The notes under the pieces were generated by a model. That model saw only the letters and a program-made list of their open reading frames with translations, ran no database searches and was not told where the DNA came from. Source: Bacteroides sp. (GTDB taxonomy: Bacteria > Bacteroidota > Bacteroidia > Bacteroidales > Bacteroidaceae). Taken from it: 64,000 nt of DNA. Below are positions 14,787-23,743 of the stretch, piece after piece. The position numbers were made by a program, and so were the translations under genes. Position 1 is the first letter of the stretch. Each line of letters begins with the position of its first letter. The DNA lies in assembly GCA_017992695.1 (NCBI GenBank), contig JAGOOC010000007.1, positions 1 to 64,000 of the forward strand, read 5' to 3'.

Positions 14787-17700
14787 TTAGTTATATAATT
14801 CGTATTCTAATACCGCTACGTTGAATTGATACATGATTTCAATGTATCCGCGACGAATGTCGCGAGCGGTGCTTACCGATTGCACAAACTCGGTAATGTT
14901 TGTTTCGCTGTGTTTCAAGTTCAACCGAGCCACTTTGATCAGCTCTTCGGCTTCGGGCAAAGCCGAAGTGGTATACATACGCAAGCTTTCATTGCAGCGC
15001 CTAAGTGTAGCTGCCAATTCGGTTACCTTGTTATTTAACTCACGGATGTTTGCTTCAGCCTGAATCTCTGCTGCCGATGCAGCTATCTTTGCTTGCTTAA
15101 CCTTACTCCTCTGCGGTACAAAATAGAGTGGAAAGGAGGCTCCTATCATCCATGCATTGAGGTTTTTCAAGGGTAGAATGTGCTGACGCGAATAACCGAC
15201 CGATAGCTCGGGAAAGAAGCGACTGCGTTCTATATTGACTAAGGCCTTCGCTTCTGCTGCTTGGCTCTTGAAGTAGCCCAGGTGTGTAGCCGATGCTCCG
15301 CCTGCTGCGAGGGGAGTGGTGAAGAGTCTTTGCACCGAATCGGCAGGTGTGATGGGTCGGTCGGAATAGCAACTCCATGTAAAACGCGTGAGAGCAGCGA
15401 GCTCCTCTTCCTGGGCCTGATAAAGACGGTTGCGAAGATCGGCAGCTAAGGTGGTTAGGATGTTCTTCTCGAGCAGGGTTATCTCACCTTGTTCGTAGCG
15501 TAGTTGAGCAATGTGCTGCACTTGAGAGGCCAACTCGTCTTGGTCGGCATACATGGTTCGTAAGCCGGAGGCATACTGATAGTAAGCCCACGCTCGTTTG
15601 ACTTCGGCTATTACCTCTTTCTTTACCATTTCGTGGTAGTAACTGCCCGTTGTTATTTGGCGATTTACTAACGCGTTTTTGTAGAAAGGGGTGAGTAGCG
15701 AACCCAAGCTCTGTTCGAAAGCCAGCTCCTTATCTTTTTTGTTTTCACCGTTTAGTTGTCCCCATGAGTAGTTGAACGTAGTGGGTGCAGCCTCTACAAT
15801 CTCGCCCCGTGTGGCACGTGTTTGACGAATGGCTGCTTCTGCTATTTTCAATCGGGGATGATTCCGACAAGCCAATTCAATCGCTTGATCGAGGGTTACC
15901 GGAGTTTGTGCAGAAAGAGTTGTTCCGCAGAGCAACAAGGGGAGCATTACCCACAGGTTCTTTTTCATTTTCGGACGGAAAAATGGAGCCCATGAGTTTA
16001 CAATCCGATAGAATATTGGAATGATGAGCAACGTCAATACAGTCGAAACAATCAATCCTCCAATCACGACGGTTGCCAATGGACGTTGTACCTCTGATCC
16101 GGCCGAAGTAGCAATAGCCATCGGTACGAAACCGAGCGAAGCCACTAAGCCGGTAAGGAATACGGGGCGTAGTAGGTGAGGTGTGCCTTGTTCAATAATT
16201 CGTCGGGTAGTCATGGCATATTTGGATTGTTTACGTAAGTCGTTAAAGTGATTGATCATGAGGATACCGTTGAGCACCGCTACGCCGAACAGGGCAACAA
16301 AGCCCACTCCTGCCGAGATACTGAATGGCAATCCGCGCATCCACAAAGCTAATATACCGCCAATAAGCGATAAGGGCACAATGGAGAAAACCATCAACGT
16401 ATACGTTACATTTTTGAAGGCGATGAAGAGGATGAGTAAGATAAGCATTAAGGCTACCGGCACTACGATGAGTAGGGTGTCGATGGCGTTTTGCAAGTTC
16501 TGAAACTGTCCGCCATACTCGAAGTAGTAGCCTGGTTTCAGTTTGAGGTTACGCTCGAGCGTTTGCCGGATACCAGACACGACTTGCTGAATGTCCGCAT
16601 CGCGCACATTTACACCAATTACGATGCGTCGCTTGGTGGCATCGCGATTAATTTGCAACGGACCATTGACCAAGTCGATCGTTGCTACCTCGCTTACCGG
16701 AATTTGTACGCCTTCGGAGGTGCGGATAAAGAGCTTATCCAGGTTTAAATCGGCTATTTTTTCTTGATCAAGCCTCACCACTAAGTCGAACCGGCGTTCG
16801 TTTTCAAACACCATTCCACTGGCTTCTCCGGCATAGGCTGTTCGAATCAGGGTGTTCAGCTCCATAATGTTGACACCATATCGAGCGATCTTGTCGCGGT
16901 TATACTTCACCACCAGTTGAGGCAAACCCATTGTCTGCTCCACAATCACATCGGCTGCACCGGGTATCTGCTCTACCAATAGCGCTGCTTCGCGTGCTTT
17001 GTCGTATAACTCTTGCATATCTTCGCCATATAACTTCACGGCAATGTCGGCTTTAGCACCTGTCATCAGCTCATTGAAACGTAGCTGAATGGGTTGCGAG
17101 AAGTTGAACTCGGCACGTTTCGCCAGTGGTTCGAGCGTCGCTTTCATCTTCTCTACCATCTCGGCACGGGTGGTGGCCGAAGTCCACTCGTTGAACGGTT
17201 TCATCACAATCATTATATCCGCATCTTCCACCGCCATGGGGTCGGTAGGCACTTCGGCTGTACCGATTTTGGCTACTACGTGTTTGATTTCGGGGAACTC
17301 CTCCATCAATGCCTGTTCGGCCAGATTCGACAGCTCAATGCTCTCGGTCAGTGAACTACCGGCCGGGAGTGTCATCTGCATGGCAAAGTCTCCCTCATCG
17401 AGCGTAGGGATGAACTCGGCTCCCAGTTGGGTGAAGAGTAACAATGAGCCTGCCAAGGCAGCGAACGAGATACTAATGGCACTCCACTTAAAGCGCATGC
17501 ACACACCCAACGCCCGTTGATAGATGCGGTTGAGACCGATAAAGAAACGGTCGGCAATGGTTTTCTTTACCTCTATCTTGTGTTTGAGGAAAAGCGAAGC
17601 CATCATGGGCACATAGGTAAGCGAAAGAATCAGTGCTCCAACGATGCAGAACACCAGTGTTTGGGCCATCGGAGTGAAATATTTTCCTTCTATGCCTGTC

Positions 17701-19097
17701 AGCGTAAGTATGGGGAAGAATACGATGAGAATGATAATCACAGCAAAAGTAGCCGAACGCACCACGCCCGAAGCACCACGGGCAACCTCTGCATTCATCT
17801 GCTCTTGGGTCAATGTTCGTCCTCGCAGGTTCTTGCTGTAGATGTGTGCCAGAATACCTTCGACAATAACAATGGAACCATCGACTACAATACCGAAGTC
17901 GATAGCGCCCAGACTCATTAAGTTGGCCGAGACACCGAATATGCGCATGAGGATAAACGCAAACAGCATGGCGAGCGGAATGACCGAAGCCACAATTAAG
18001 CCTGCGCGCAGGTTGCCCAGAAACAAGATTAATACAATGAATACGATGATGGCGCCCTCGATGAGGTTATACACCACGGTCGATATGTTGCGGCTAACCA
18101 GTTCCGAGCGGTTCAGGTAAGGTTCAATGCTTACGCCCTCGGGTAGTAGCTTTTGTGTTCGTTCTACTCGCTTTTCAAGTTCGGCTGTCACTGCATTGGC
18201 ATTGGCACCCTTCAGCATCATGGCAATGCCACCTACGCATTCGCCTTTGCCATCTTTGGTCATGGCACCAAACCGTTTAGGCGAACCGAAACCGACCTTG
18301 CCCACATCGCTTATATGAATGGGGATGCCGTTGCGGTTGGCAATCACAATCCGCTCCACATCGCGTGTACTGGCTATTACTCCTTCCGAACGGATGTAAT
18401 AGGCCTTTTTCACCTTCTCAATGTAGCTTCCGCCTGTGTTTTGGTTGTTTTTGCTCAAGGCCTCGAACACCTCGCCGATGGTGATGTTGAGCGAAAAGAG
18501 TGCATCGGGGTCTACGGCTACTTCGTATTGTTTGAGGTTTCCACCAAAGCTATTGATCTCTACAATACCGGGAATGCCCGAGAGCTGACGTTTCACAATC
18601 CAATCTTGAATGGTGCGCAACTCCATGGCATCGTACTTTTTCTCGTATCCGGGGGCTACCTCGAGTGTGTATTGATAAATCTCACCCAATCCGGTGGTGA
18701 TGGGCATCATTTCGGGTGTTCCCAGTTCGGGAGGTATCTCGCCGGCTACTGTTTGAATCTGCTCGTTGACTAATTGCCGGGCATCAAGTGTAGGCACTCC
18801 CTCTTTAAACACGACCGTCACCAGTGAGAGTCCGAAACGGGAAACCGAACGTATTTCGGTCACATTCATGATGTTGCTCATGGCAATCTCAATGGGGAAA
18901 GTAATTAACTGCTCTACCTCCTGCGGGGCAAGGGTGGGCGATGTGGTGACAATTTGCACCTGATTGTTCGTGATATCCGGCACGGCATCGATGGGTAGCG
19001 TTAGCATGGCATAGATACCTCCAATGAGCAGGAAGAGTGTGGTAAGTCCTACGAACAGTTTTTTCTGAATGGAAAAACGGACAATGGCTGTGAACAT
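14787..19097 (-). CDS. Heavy-metal RND pump (CzcA/CusA family) fused to a TolC-like outer-membrane factor
   Basis: This is a 1436-residue fusion. Residues 1-~1040 are a complete HME-RND pump: a first membrane segment near 12-32, a large periplasmic loop, and TM4 with GAIDFGIVVDG and E413. The D400-F-G/D406-G pattern is that of CzcA-type divalent-cation pumps and differs from the CusA copper/silver pattern. Residues ~1044-1436 resemble CusC/TolC outer-membrane efflux proteins (TLDQAIELACRNHPRLKIAE, two repeats of long helices). They begin with their own signal-peptide-like MKKNLWVMLPLLLCGTTLSA. An ATG at 15966-15968 could serve as an internal start. The gene heads the operon pump-adaptor-kinase-regulator. 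I recall similar fusions in other Bacteroidetes. Confidence 0.9.
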   Translation of the reverse strand: MFTAIVRFSIQKKLFVGLTTLFLLIGGIYAMLTLPIDAVPDITNNQVQIVTTSPTLAPQEVEQLITFPIEIAMSNIMNVTEIRSVSRFGLSLVTVVFKEGVPTLDARQLVNEQIQTVAGEIPPELGTPEMMPITTGLGEIYQYTLEVAPGYEKKYDAMELRTIQDWIVKRQLSGIPGIVEINSFGGNLKQYEVAVDPDALFSLNITIGEVFEALSKNNQNTGGSYIEKVKKAYYIRSEGVIASTRDVERIVIANRNGIPIHISDVGKVGFGSPKRFGAMTKDGKGECVGGIAMMLKGANANAVTAELEKRVERTQKLLPEGVSIEPYLNRSELVSRNISTVVYNLIEGAIIVFIVLILFLGNLRAGLIVASVIPLAMLFAFILMRIFGVSANLMSLGAIDFGIVVDGSIVIVEGILAHIYSKNLRGRTLTQEQMNAEVARGASGVVRSATFAVIIILIVFFPILTLTGIEGKYFTPMAQTLVFCIVGALILSLTYVPMMASLFLKHKIEVKKTIADRFFIGLNRIYQRALGVCMRFKWSAISISFAALAGSLLLFTQLGAEFIPTLDEGDFAMQMTLPAGSSLTESIELSNLAEQALMEEFPEIKHVVAKIGTAEVPTDPMAVEDADIMIVMKPFNEWTSATTRAEMVEKMKATLEPLAKRAEFNFSQPIQLRFNELMTGAKADIAVKLYGEDMQELYDKAREAALLVEQIPGAADVIVEQTMGLPQLVVKYNRDKIARYGVNIMELNTLIRTAYAGEASGMVFENERRFDLVVRLDQEKIADLNLDKLFIRTSEGVQIPVSEVATIDLVNGPLQINRDATKRRIVIGVNVRDADIQQVVSGIRQTLERNLKLKPGYYFEYGGQFQNLQNAIDTLLIVVPVALMLILLILFIAFKNVTYTLMVFSIVPLSLIGGILALWMRGLPFSISAGVGFVALFGVAVLNGILMINHFNDLRKQSKYAMTTRRIIEQGTPHLLRPVFLTGLVASLGFVPMAIATSAGSEVQRPLATVVIGGLIVSTVLTLLIIPIFYRIVNSWAPFFRPKMKKNLWVMLPLLLCGTTLSAQTPVTLDQAIELACRNHPRLKIAEAAIRQTRATRGEIVEAAPTTFNYSWGQLNGENKKDKELAFEQSLGSLLTPFYKNALVNRQITTGSYYHEMVKKEVIAEVKRAWAYYQYASGLRTMYADQDELASQVQHIAQLRYEQGEITLLEKNILTTLAADLRNRLYQAQEEELAALTRFTWSCYSDRPITPADSVQRLFTTPLAAGGASATHLGYFKSQAAEAKALVNIERSRFFPELSVGYSRQHILPLKNLNAWMIGASFPLYFVPQRSKVKQAKIAASAAEIQAEANIRELNNKVTELAATLRRCNESLRMYTTSALPEAEELIKVARLNLKHSETNITEFVQSVSTARDIRRGYIEIMYQFNVAVLEYELYN

Positions 19098-19321
19098 AGT
19101 CTTGCTGAATGTTTAATGTGATAATTGCTGCGAAGGTAAAAAGAAACTCAGTAGAGTGTACTTAAGGTAACGGTGAAGCAGACAAATTGAGGGGTGAACT
19201 GATCGAGTTGTGCAATAATAAGCTAACACTCGATTTTAGATAATGGAATACACAACTTTTCTTCTCGTTACGTTGTTTATATCAATATATGAACTTTTAT
19301 ATACATAACAACTAAAAAGAA

Positions 19322-19870
19322 ATGAAACTATTAATGACGTTACTCATGGCTTTAGGGTTGTCTGTTCCGGCGAAAGCTCAGAACCCGCAATCGTTCTACG
19401 ATTTTACAGTGAAGACGATCGAAGGTAAAGACTTTCCCCTCTCAGCGCTCAAAGGCAAAAAGGTATTAGTGGTTAATGTGGCTTCCAAATGTGGCTTTAC
19501 GCCACAATACAAAGAGTTACAAGAGCTCTATGAAACCTATAAGGATAAGAGTTTTGTTATTATTGGCTTTCCTGCCAATAACTTCTTGTGGCAGGAACCC
19601 GGGACGAATGATGAAATAGCTCAGTTCTGTTCGTTGAAGTACGGTGTCACCTTCCCTATGATGGCGAAGATATCCGTTAAAGGAAAAGAGATGGCACCCC
19701 TGTACCATTGGTTGACAGAGAAAAAAAAGAATGGAAAAAGAGACGCTCCCGTGGGGTGGAACTTTCAAAAGTTTATGATCGATGAGAACGGGAACTGGGT
19801 AGATGTGGTCTCTTCCAAAACCAGTCCGCTCTCGGATACTATCGTTGATTGGATTAAGGGATCAAATTGA
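19322..19870 (+). CDS. Glutathione/thioredoxin peroxidase (GPx family), secreted
   Basis: This is a 182-residue protein. A signal peptide (MKLLMTLLMALGLSVPAKA) directs it to the periplasm. The thioredoxin-fold GPx core has the peroxidatic Cys in VNVASKCGFTPQYKEL, the tetrad Gln in the QEPGTNDEIAQF segment and Trp-Asn in VGWNFQKFMID. The Cys in IAQFCSLKYG may be the resolving Cys of thioredoxin-dependent GPx enzymes. The family's usual FPCNQF reads FPANNF here, so that third Cys is lost. It reduces hydroperoxides, likely with a thioredoxin-like donor since Bacteroidetes generally lack glutathione. It is a single gene. Confidence 0.88.
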   Translation: MKLLMTLLMALGLSVPAKAQNPQSFYDFTVKTIEGKDFPLSALKGKKVLVVNVASKCGFTPQYKELQELYETYKDKSFVIIGFPANNFLWQEPGTNDEIAQFCSLKYGVTFPMMAKISVKGKEMAPLYHWLTEKKKNGKRDAPVGWNFQKFMIDENGNWVDVVSSKTSPLSDTIVDWIKGSN

Positions 19871-20030
19871 CCTGTCTTGATTCGTGTTCAAAGTTAGGGG
19901 CAGCACCAGCGATGGTGTTGCCTTGCTCGTCACCAAGTAGAGCATTTCTTGGTTATTATCGTTATTCATTGTTCTTACTTATTGTTTTGCAAAAAAATAA
20001 GTAAGAAAATTGATCACATCTCATATTTAA

Positions 20031-20069
20031 TTTTTAGATTTGTAGTTCTCAAATTGTCAAATCTAAAAA
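20031..20069 (+). promoter_or_regulatory. csgG-operon promoter inside a 12-bp inverted repeat
   Basis: TAGATTTG at 20035-20042 is a good -7 element. It lies in the left arm of a perfect 12-bp inverted repeat (20031-20042 with 20058-20069, 15-base spacer). The right arm ends 9 bases before the ATG. Transcription should begin between the arms, so an operator is more plausible than an mRNA hairpin. Confidence 0.5.
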
Positions 20070-20078
20070 TGAATACGC

Positions 20079-21008
20079 ATGAAGAAACTCACCTTCCTTA
20101 TTCTATTGCTGTGGTGCATAACCGATGGCTATGCACAGCGTAAAGTGGTGGAAGTAGAACCAGCTGCTACTGCACTGCCCGAAGCCGGCAAAGGGCTGAA
20201 ACGAAAAGTTGCCATCGGACGGTTTACCAACGAAACTCAGTACGCCAAAGGTCTTTTCTACGACAAGGAGAATGACCCCATGGGGAAACAAGCTTTGGAT
20301 ATCCTTTCGGCCAAACTGGCCGCCTCCGGAAAATTTATGTTGCTGGAACGAAATGACTTGGGCAAACTCCTCGAAGAGGCAGGGAGCTCTGACGGCGGAT
20401 TTCAGAAAATCGGAGCAGACTATCTGATTATTGGTTCTATCACTGAATACGGACGAAAGAATGTAGGTGATGTGAAAGTGTTTTCTACTACTAAAACTCA
20501 GGTGGTGGAAGCTGCTGTCAGCATCCGACTGGTAGATGTTTCTACCGGACTGATTATCTACTCGGATGAGGCTAAGGGAGATGCCGAACTCAAGACCAAA
20601 ACGTCGATGGGTATTGGCGGAAGAGCCGATTTCGATGCTACGTTGAGTGACAAAGCCATATCGGCTGCCATCTCCCAGCTGGTAGAGAATATCATCAACA
20701 AATGTACCAACAAACCTTGGCGAGCCTATTTCTTGGCTGCCGACAGCGAGGTAACCATCATTTCAGGAGGGGCTTCTCAAGGGATAAAGGTGGGCGATCT
20801 GTTTGCTGTGCGAAGCAAAGGAAAAGCAGTGACTAACCCGCAGACCGGAATTAAAATTGAACTTCCGGGAAAGAGTGTAGGTAGAGTAGAGGTGCTGTCG
20901 GTAGGTGGAGATACACCGGAAACGGAATACTCCATTGTTAGCTTCAAGGAAGGAAGCATTGATAACCAGAAGTTACAGGATTATTTTATAGAGGAGATTA
21001 ACGAATGA
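20079..21008 (+). CDS. CsgG/HfaB-family envelope protein
   Basis: This 309-residue exported protein has signal peptide LTFLILLLWCITDGYA. The Cys12 context (LLLWC) is a poor lipobox, so cleavage after GYA is more likely. The CsgG-like domain spans about 38-230: KRKVAIGRFTNETQY, the ALDILSAKLAASGKFMLLER segment, ADYLIIGSITEYG and VVEAAVSIRLVDVSTGLII. A C-terminal part (about 225-309) carries a small beta domain. CsgG itself is the curli-secretion pore, but no curli subunit genes are here. Related CsgG-DUF4810-DUF799 gene sets occur widely in Gram-negatives, with unknown function. It is the first gene of a four-gene operon. Confidence 0.8.
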   Translation: MKKLTFLILLLWCITDGYAQRKVVEVEPAATALPEAGKGLKRKVAIGRFTNETQYAKGLFYDKENDPMGKQALDILSAKLAASGKFMLLERNDLGKLLEEAGSSDGGFQKIGADYLIIGSITEYGRKNVGDVKVFSTTKTQVVEAAVSIRLVDVSTGLIIYSDEAKGDAELKTKTSMGIGGRADFDATLSDKAISAAISQLVENIINKCTNKPWRAYFLAADSEVTIISGGASQGIKVGDLFAVRSKGKAVTNPQTGIKIELPGKSVGRVEVLSVGGDTPETEYSIVSFKEGSIDNQKLQDYFIEEINE

Positions 21009-21346
21009 AAACAAAATCAATCTTATGTCTGCTTACCGTTGTCTGCTGCCTATTGTTATCGGGTTGTAAGGTGGGCAATGTAGCCCTCAGCCAGGGGCTG
21101 ACCGATCAATCGTATCTTTACTTTGTTTCAGTCAACAAGTATGCCGAACCGGTGCAGGTGACGCTTGATAATGGGGTTACATTCAACGCCAATGTAGTGA
21201 AAGAACGAAAGGCAACTGTAAAGGGAGATACCTATGCCGTATCTACGGGCAAACGCCGTGTGTCTGTGTCCTATCAAGGAAAGACGATTTGGGAACGCGA
21301 AGTATTCCTCTCCACTCAAGAAACAAAAAAAATCATACTGCCATGA
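21005..21346 (+). CDS. Small lipoprotein of the CsgG/DUF4810/DUF799 operon
   Basis: This is a 113-residue lipoprotein of a family I do not recognise. The signal peptide ends LLLSGC (lipid Cys about 21). The mature protein is predicted to be mostly beta-strands (YLYFVSVNKYAEPVQVTL, RKATVKGDTYAVSTGKRRVSV) and ends with TKKIILP. It resembles a small Ig-like or PEGA-like module in composition. Its start overlaps the csgG-like stop by 4 bases and its stop overlaps the DUF4810 start by 4, so all are translationally coupled. It is probably a subunit of the same envelope complex. Confidence 0.75.
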   Translation: MKTKSILCLLTVVCCLLLSGCKVGNVALSQGLTDQSYLYFVSVNKYAEPVQVTLDNGVTFNANVVKERKATVKGDTYAVSTGKRRVSVSYQGKTIWEREVFLSTQETKKIILP

Positions 21347-21690
21347 GAAAACTATTCCTAGCAGGAGCTGTATTGCTGATCCTATCCTCTTGCACAACGA
21401 CAACAACTACTTTGTATAGTTGGAACGACTATACAAACAGTTCTTATCAATACTACAAGCAACAAACGCCCGAGTCGACAGCACGTCTGATGAAAACCTA
21501 TGAAGCCATGATTAAGAAACCCAATGGCAGCCGCAAGACGATTCCACCGGGCATCTGTGCCGAATATGGCTATTTCCTGATTCAGAACGGAAAGAAGGAT
21601 GAAGGAGTAGCTATGTTTAAAAGAGAGAAGGAGTTATATCCTGAGTCAACCGTATTTATGGACCGCCTCATTAAACAGTTTGAAGGATGA
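21343..21690 (+). CDS. DUF4810 family lipoprotein
   Basis: This 115-residue lipoprotein has lipobox LILSSC (lipid Cys about 17) followed by a Thr run, then TLYSWNDYTNSSYQYYKQ, the DUF4810 signature. A helical TPR-like part follows (CAEYGYFLIQNGKKDEGVAM). I chose the ATG at 21343, which overlaps the previous stop as ATGA; longer upstream starts would read through that gene. DUF4810 proteins are nearly always encoded between a CsgG-like protein and a DUF799 protein, as here. Confidence 0.85.
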   Translation: MRKLFLAGAVLLILSSCTTTTTTLYSWNDYTNSSYQYYKQQTPESTARLMKTYEAMIKKPNGSRKTIPPGICAEYGYFLIQNGKKDEGVAMFKREKELYPESTVFMDRLIKQFEG

Positions 21691-22376
21691 AAAAGATAAT
21701 CTACTTTTTATTAGCATTGAGCTTTCTGGCCTCATGCACTTCGCCGACGAACTTGACGCGCGGCATGAATTACCCAAAAATGTATGAAGACAAACCGGTT
21801 GCCATACTGGTAATGCCGCCTATTAATAAGACAGTCAACGTGGAGGCGAAGGAGTACTTTTATACCTCCATGGCGATGCCACTGTGTGAGAAAGGTTATT
21901 ATGTCATTTCTCCGTTCCTAGCCATGGAGCTGCTCAAGAGCGAGAGTGCTTATGACAGTGAGATGTTTATAGAGAACAAGTTGGCTTCGTTTAAGGAAGT
22001 ATTCGGAGCAGATGCGGTACTGTTCACTACCATCAATAAATGGAGTAAGTCGACCATTGGTAGTCAGATTACGGTAGATATTGAATACACGTTGAAGTCG
22101 ACCGTGACGAATGAAGTGTTGTTTAACCGCAAAGGAGAGCTGACAGTTGACACCAGTATCAGTTCCGGTGGCGGTGGTGGACTTTTGGGGTTGGTGGTGG
22201 ACATGGCTGCTTCTGCCATTAACACGGCGCTTACCGACAAGGTGATTGCTGCTCGTCGATGTAACACTTTTGTGCTTCATGATTTGCCTGAAGGTCGGTA
22301 TTCGGCTACGTATGGAAAAGATGAAAACACACCTGCAGGTAATGCGGTATTCTCGGGTGTAGTGAAACAGCAGTAA
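21687..22376 (+). CDS. DUF799 (GNA1162-type) lipoprotein
   Basis: This 229-residue lipoprotein has signal LLALSFLASC (lipid Cys 17). The DUF799 domain covers the rest: PKMYEDKPVAILVMPPINKT, KGYYVISPFLAMELLK and FGADAVLFTTINKW. This family includes the meningococcal surface antigen GNA1162, whose fold resembles TolB/LpoB-type periplasmic proteins. A Gly-rich stretch (SSGGGGGLLGL) near 155-165 precedes a helix. It is the last of four coupled genes, with a terminator 30 bases later. Function is unknown; an outer-membrane transport or assembly complex with the CsgG homologue is the usual guess. Confidence 0.85.
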   Translation: MKKIIYFLLALSFLASCTSPTNLTRGMNYPKMYEDKPVAILVMPPINKTVNVEAKEYFYTSMAMPLCEKGYYVISPFLAMELLKSESAYDSEMFIENKLASFKEVFGADAVLFTTINKWSKSTIGSQITVDIEYTLKSTVTNEVLFNRKGELTVDTSISSGGGGGLLGLVVDMAASAINTALTDKVIAARRCNTFVLHDLPEGRYSATYGKDENTPAGNAVFSGVVKQQ

Positions 22377-22408
22377 CACGATAGAGAAGGCTCTTGAAGA
22401 CGATAGAC

Positions 22409-22450
22409 AAGGCTCTTGCTCCAAGCTTAGGAACAAGAGCCTTCTTTTTT
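22409..22450 (+). terminator. Terminator after the CsgG operon
   Basis: A 10-bp perfect stem (22409-22418 with 22434-22443) is followed by a T run. A partial copy of the left arm (AAGGCTCTTGA) lies about 22 bases upstream. It separates the operon from convergent queA. Confidence 0.8.
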
Positions 22451-22455
22451 GATCC

Positions 22456-23676
22456 TTACGGTATCAGCAGCGACGAGTCTCCATAGCTTAAAAAACGGAA
22501 GTCGTGGCTAAGTGCATAGTCGTAAATTCGTTTCCAGTCGCCTTTCACAAAAGCCGAAACGAGTAGCAACAGCGTGCTTTGCGGTTGATGAAAGTTGGTG
22601 ACCATTGCTTTTACTATTCGGTACTTATATCCCGGAGCGATGATAATCTGCGTGCTGGTATGCAGTGTATCCATGCCGTGGCGGTCGAGGTAACCCAGTA
22701 TCTTCTGCAAAGCCACTACGGGGCGAACTTCATCAAAAGGTTCGTAGGCTTGCCATTGAGCTACGCGTAACTGTTCCCGAGTAGCCTCGGGGCAGGCAGC
22801 CAAAGTGGCTCCGATGTGATACAAGCTTTCGAGTGTTCGTACCGAGGTAGTGCCTACGGCTATGGCTTGCGCATCGTGGTCAATGAGCTTTTTGATAATC
22901 TTTCGCGACACGGATATGTATTCTGTATGCATTTCGTGCCCCTGTATCTCTTCACTTTTCACCGGGCGAAACGTGCCGGCACCCACATGCAGCGTGAGCT
23001 CTTCCATGTCAATGCCCTTGGCACGCAGCGCCTCCATAATCTGTGGAGTGAAGTGTAGTCCGGCCGTAGGAGCCGCTACCGAACCTTTGACTTTCGAGTA
23101 TACCGTTTGATAGGTCTGTTTGTCGCTTTCTTCTGTCTTGCGGTTCAAGTAGGGCGGTATGGGCAGTTCGCCAAATACTTCGAGGATATCGGCAAAGGTT
23201 ACCGTCGGATTGTTCCATCGGAAGTCTACCCAATGGCTGCTGCCGAGGCACTCGCCACGTGTAGCGGTGAGCGTTATGGACAATCCTTTTACAGTCATTT
23301 CGCGTGTCAATGCTCCCTCTTTCCACTTCTTTGAGTGGCCAATCATGCAAAGCCATGCTACGTGCTCGGTTTGCTGAAAGTTGAGTACATGCTCATTGGG
23401 TGAGGCAGGTTCGAGGCAGAATATTTCGATCAGTGCGCCTGTCTCTTTGCGAAAATGCATGCGTGCCTGAATCACTTTGGTGTTGTTGAATATCATCAAA
23501 CTGCCCTGTGGTAGGTAGTCGGGTAGGGAAGTGAAGCGGTCTTCTGTGATTTCGCCGTGGCGGTATACCAAAAGCTTCGACTGATCGCGTACGGGAAGCG
23601 GAAACTTAGCAATGCGCTCGTCCGGGAGTGCATAGTTGTATTCGTCAATACGGATATGTTTTGGGTTTTCTTTCAT
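22456..23676 (-). CDS. queA: S-adenosylmethionine:tRNA ribosyltransferase-isomerase
   Basis: This 406-residue cytoplasmic enzyme transfers the ribose part of SAM to preQ1 in tRNA, giving epoxyqueuosine. Motifs are YALPDERIAKFP at the N-terminus, LMIFNNTKVIQARM, VAAPTAGLHFT and LTLHVGAGTFRPV, then IAVGTTSVRTLES and VTNFHQPQSTLLLLVSAF. It is about 50 residues longer than E. coli QueA, as I recall for Bacteroidetes homologues. A -7 element lies just upstream. It is divergent from the DUF2027-Smr gene. Confidence 0.95.
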   Translation of the reverse strand: MKENPKHIRIDEYNYALPDERIAKFPLPVRDQSKLLVYRHGEITEDRFTSLPDYLPQGSLMIFNNTKVIQARMHFRKETGALIEIFCLEPASPNEHVLNFQQTEHVAWLCMIGHSKKWKEGALTREMTVKGLSITLTATRGECLGSSHWVDFRWNNPTVTFADILEVFGELPIPPYLNRKTEESDKQTYQTVYSKVKGSVAAPTAGLHFTPQIMEALRAKGIDMEELTLHVGAGTFRPVKSEEIQGHEMHTEYISVSRKIIKKLIDHDAQAIAVGTTSVRTLESLYHIGATLAACPEATREQLRVAQWQAYEPFDEVRPVVALQKILGYLDRHGMDTLHTSTQIIIAPGYKYRIVKAMVTNFHQPQSTLLLLVSAFVKGDWKRIYDYALSHDFRFLSYGDSSLLIP

Positions 23677-23694
23677 GATTCTTTATTTCTTCGG

Positions 23695-23702
23695 CAAAAA
23701 TA
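23695..23702 (-). promoter_or_regulatory. -7 element of queA
   Basis: The minus strand reads TATTTTTG, 18 bases before the queA ATG. Confidence 0.5.
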
Positions 23703-23743
23703 ACGATATTTGCTGAACTAATGAACTAATAGCATATAAAGAG

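Noticed and set aside
18153..18773. 206-residue open frame on the plus strand within the RND pump gene
   Set aside because: It lies fully antisense to a strongly conserved pump domain, has no family features or promoter, and its composition is that of a shadow frame.
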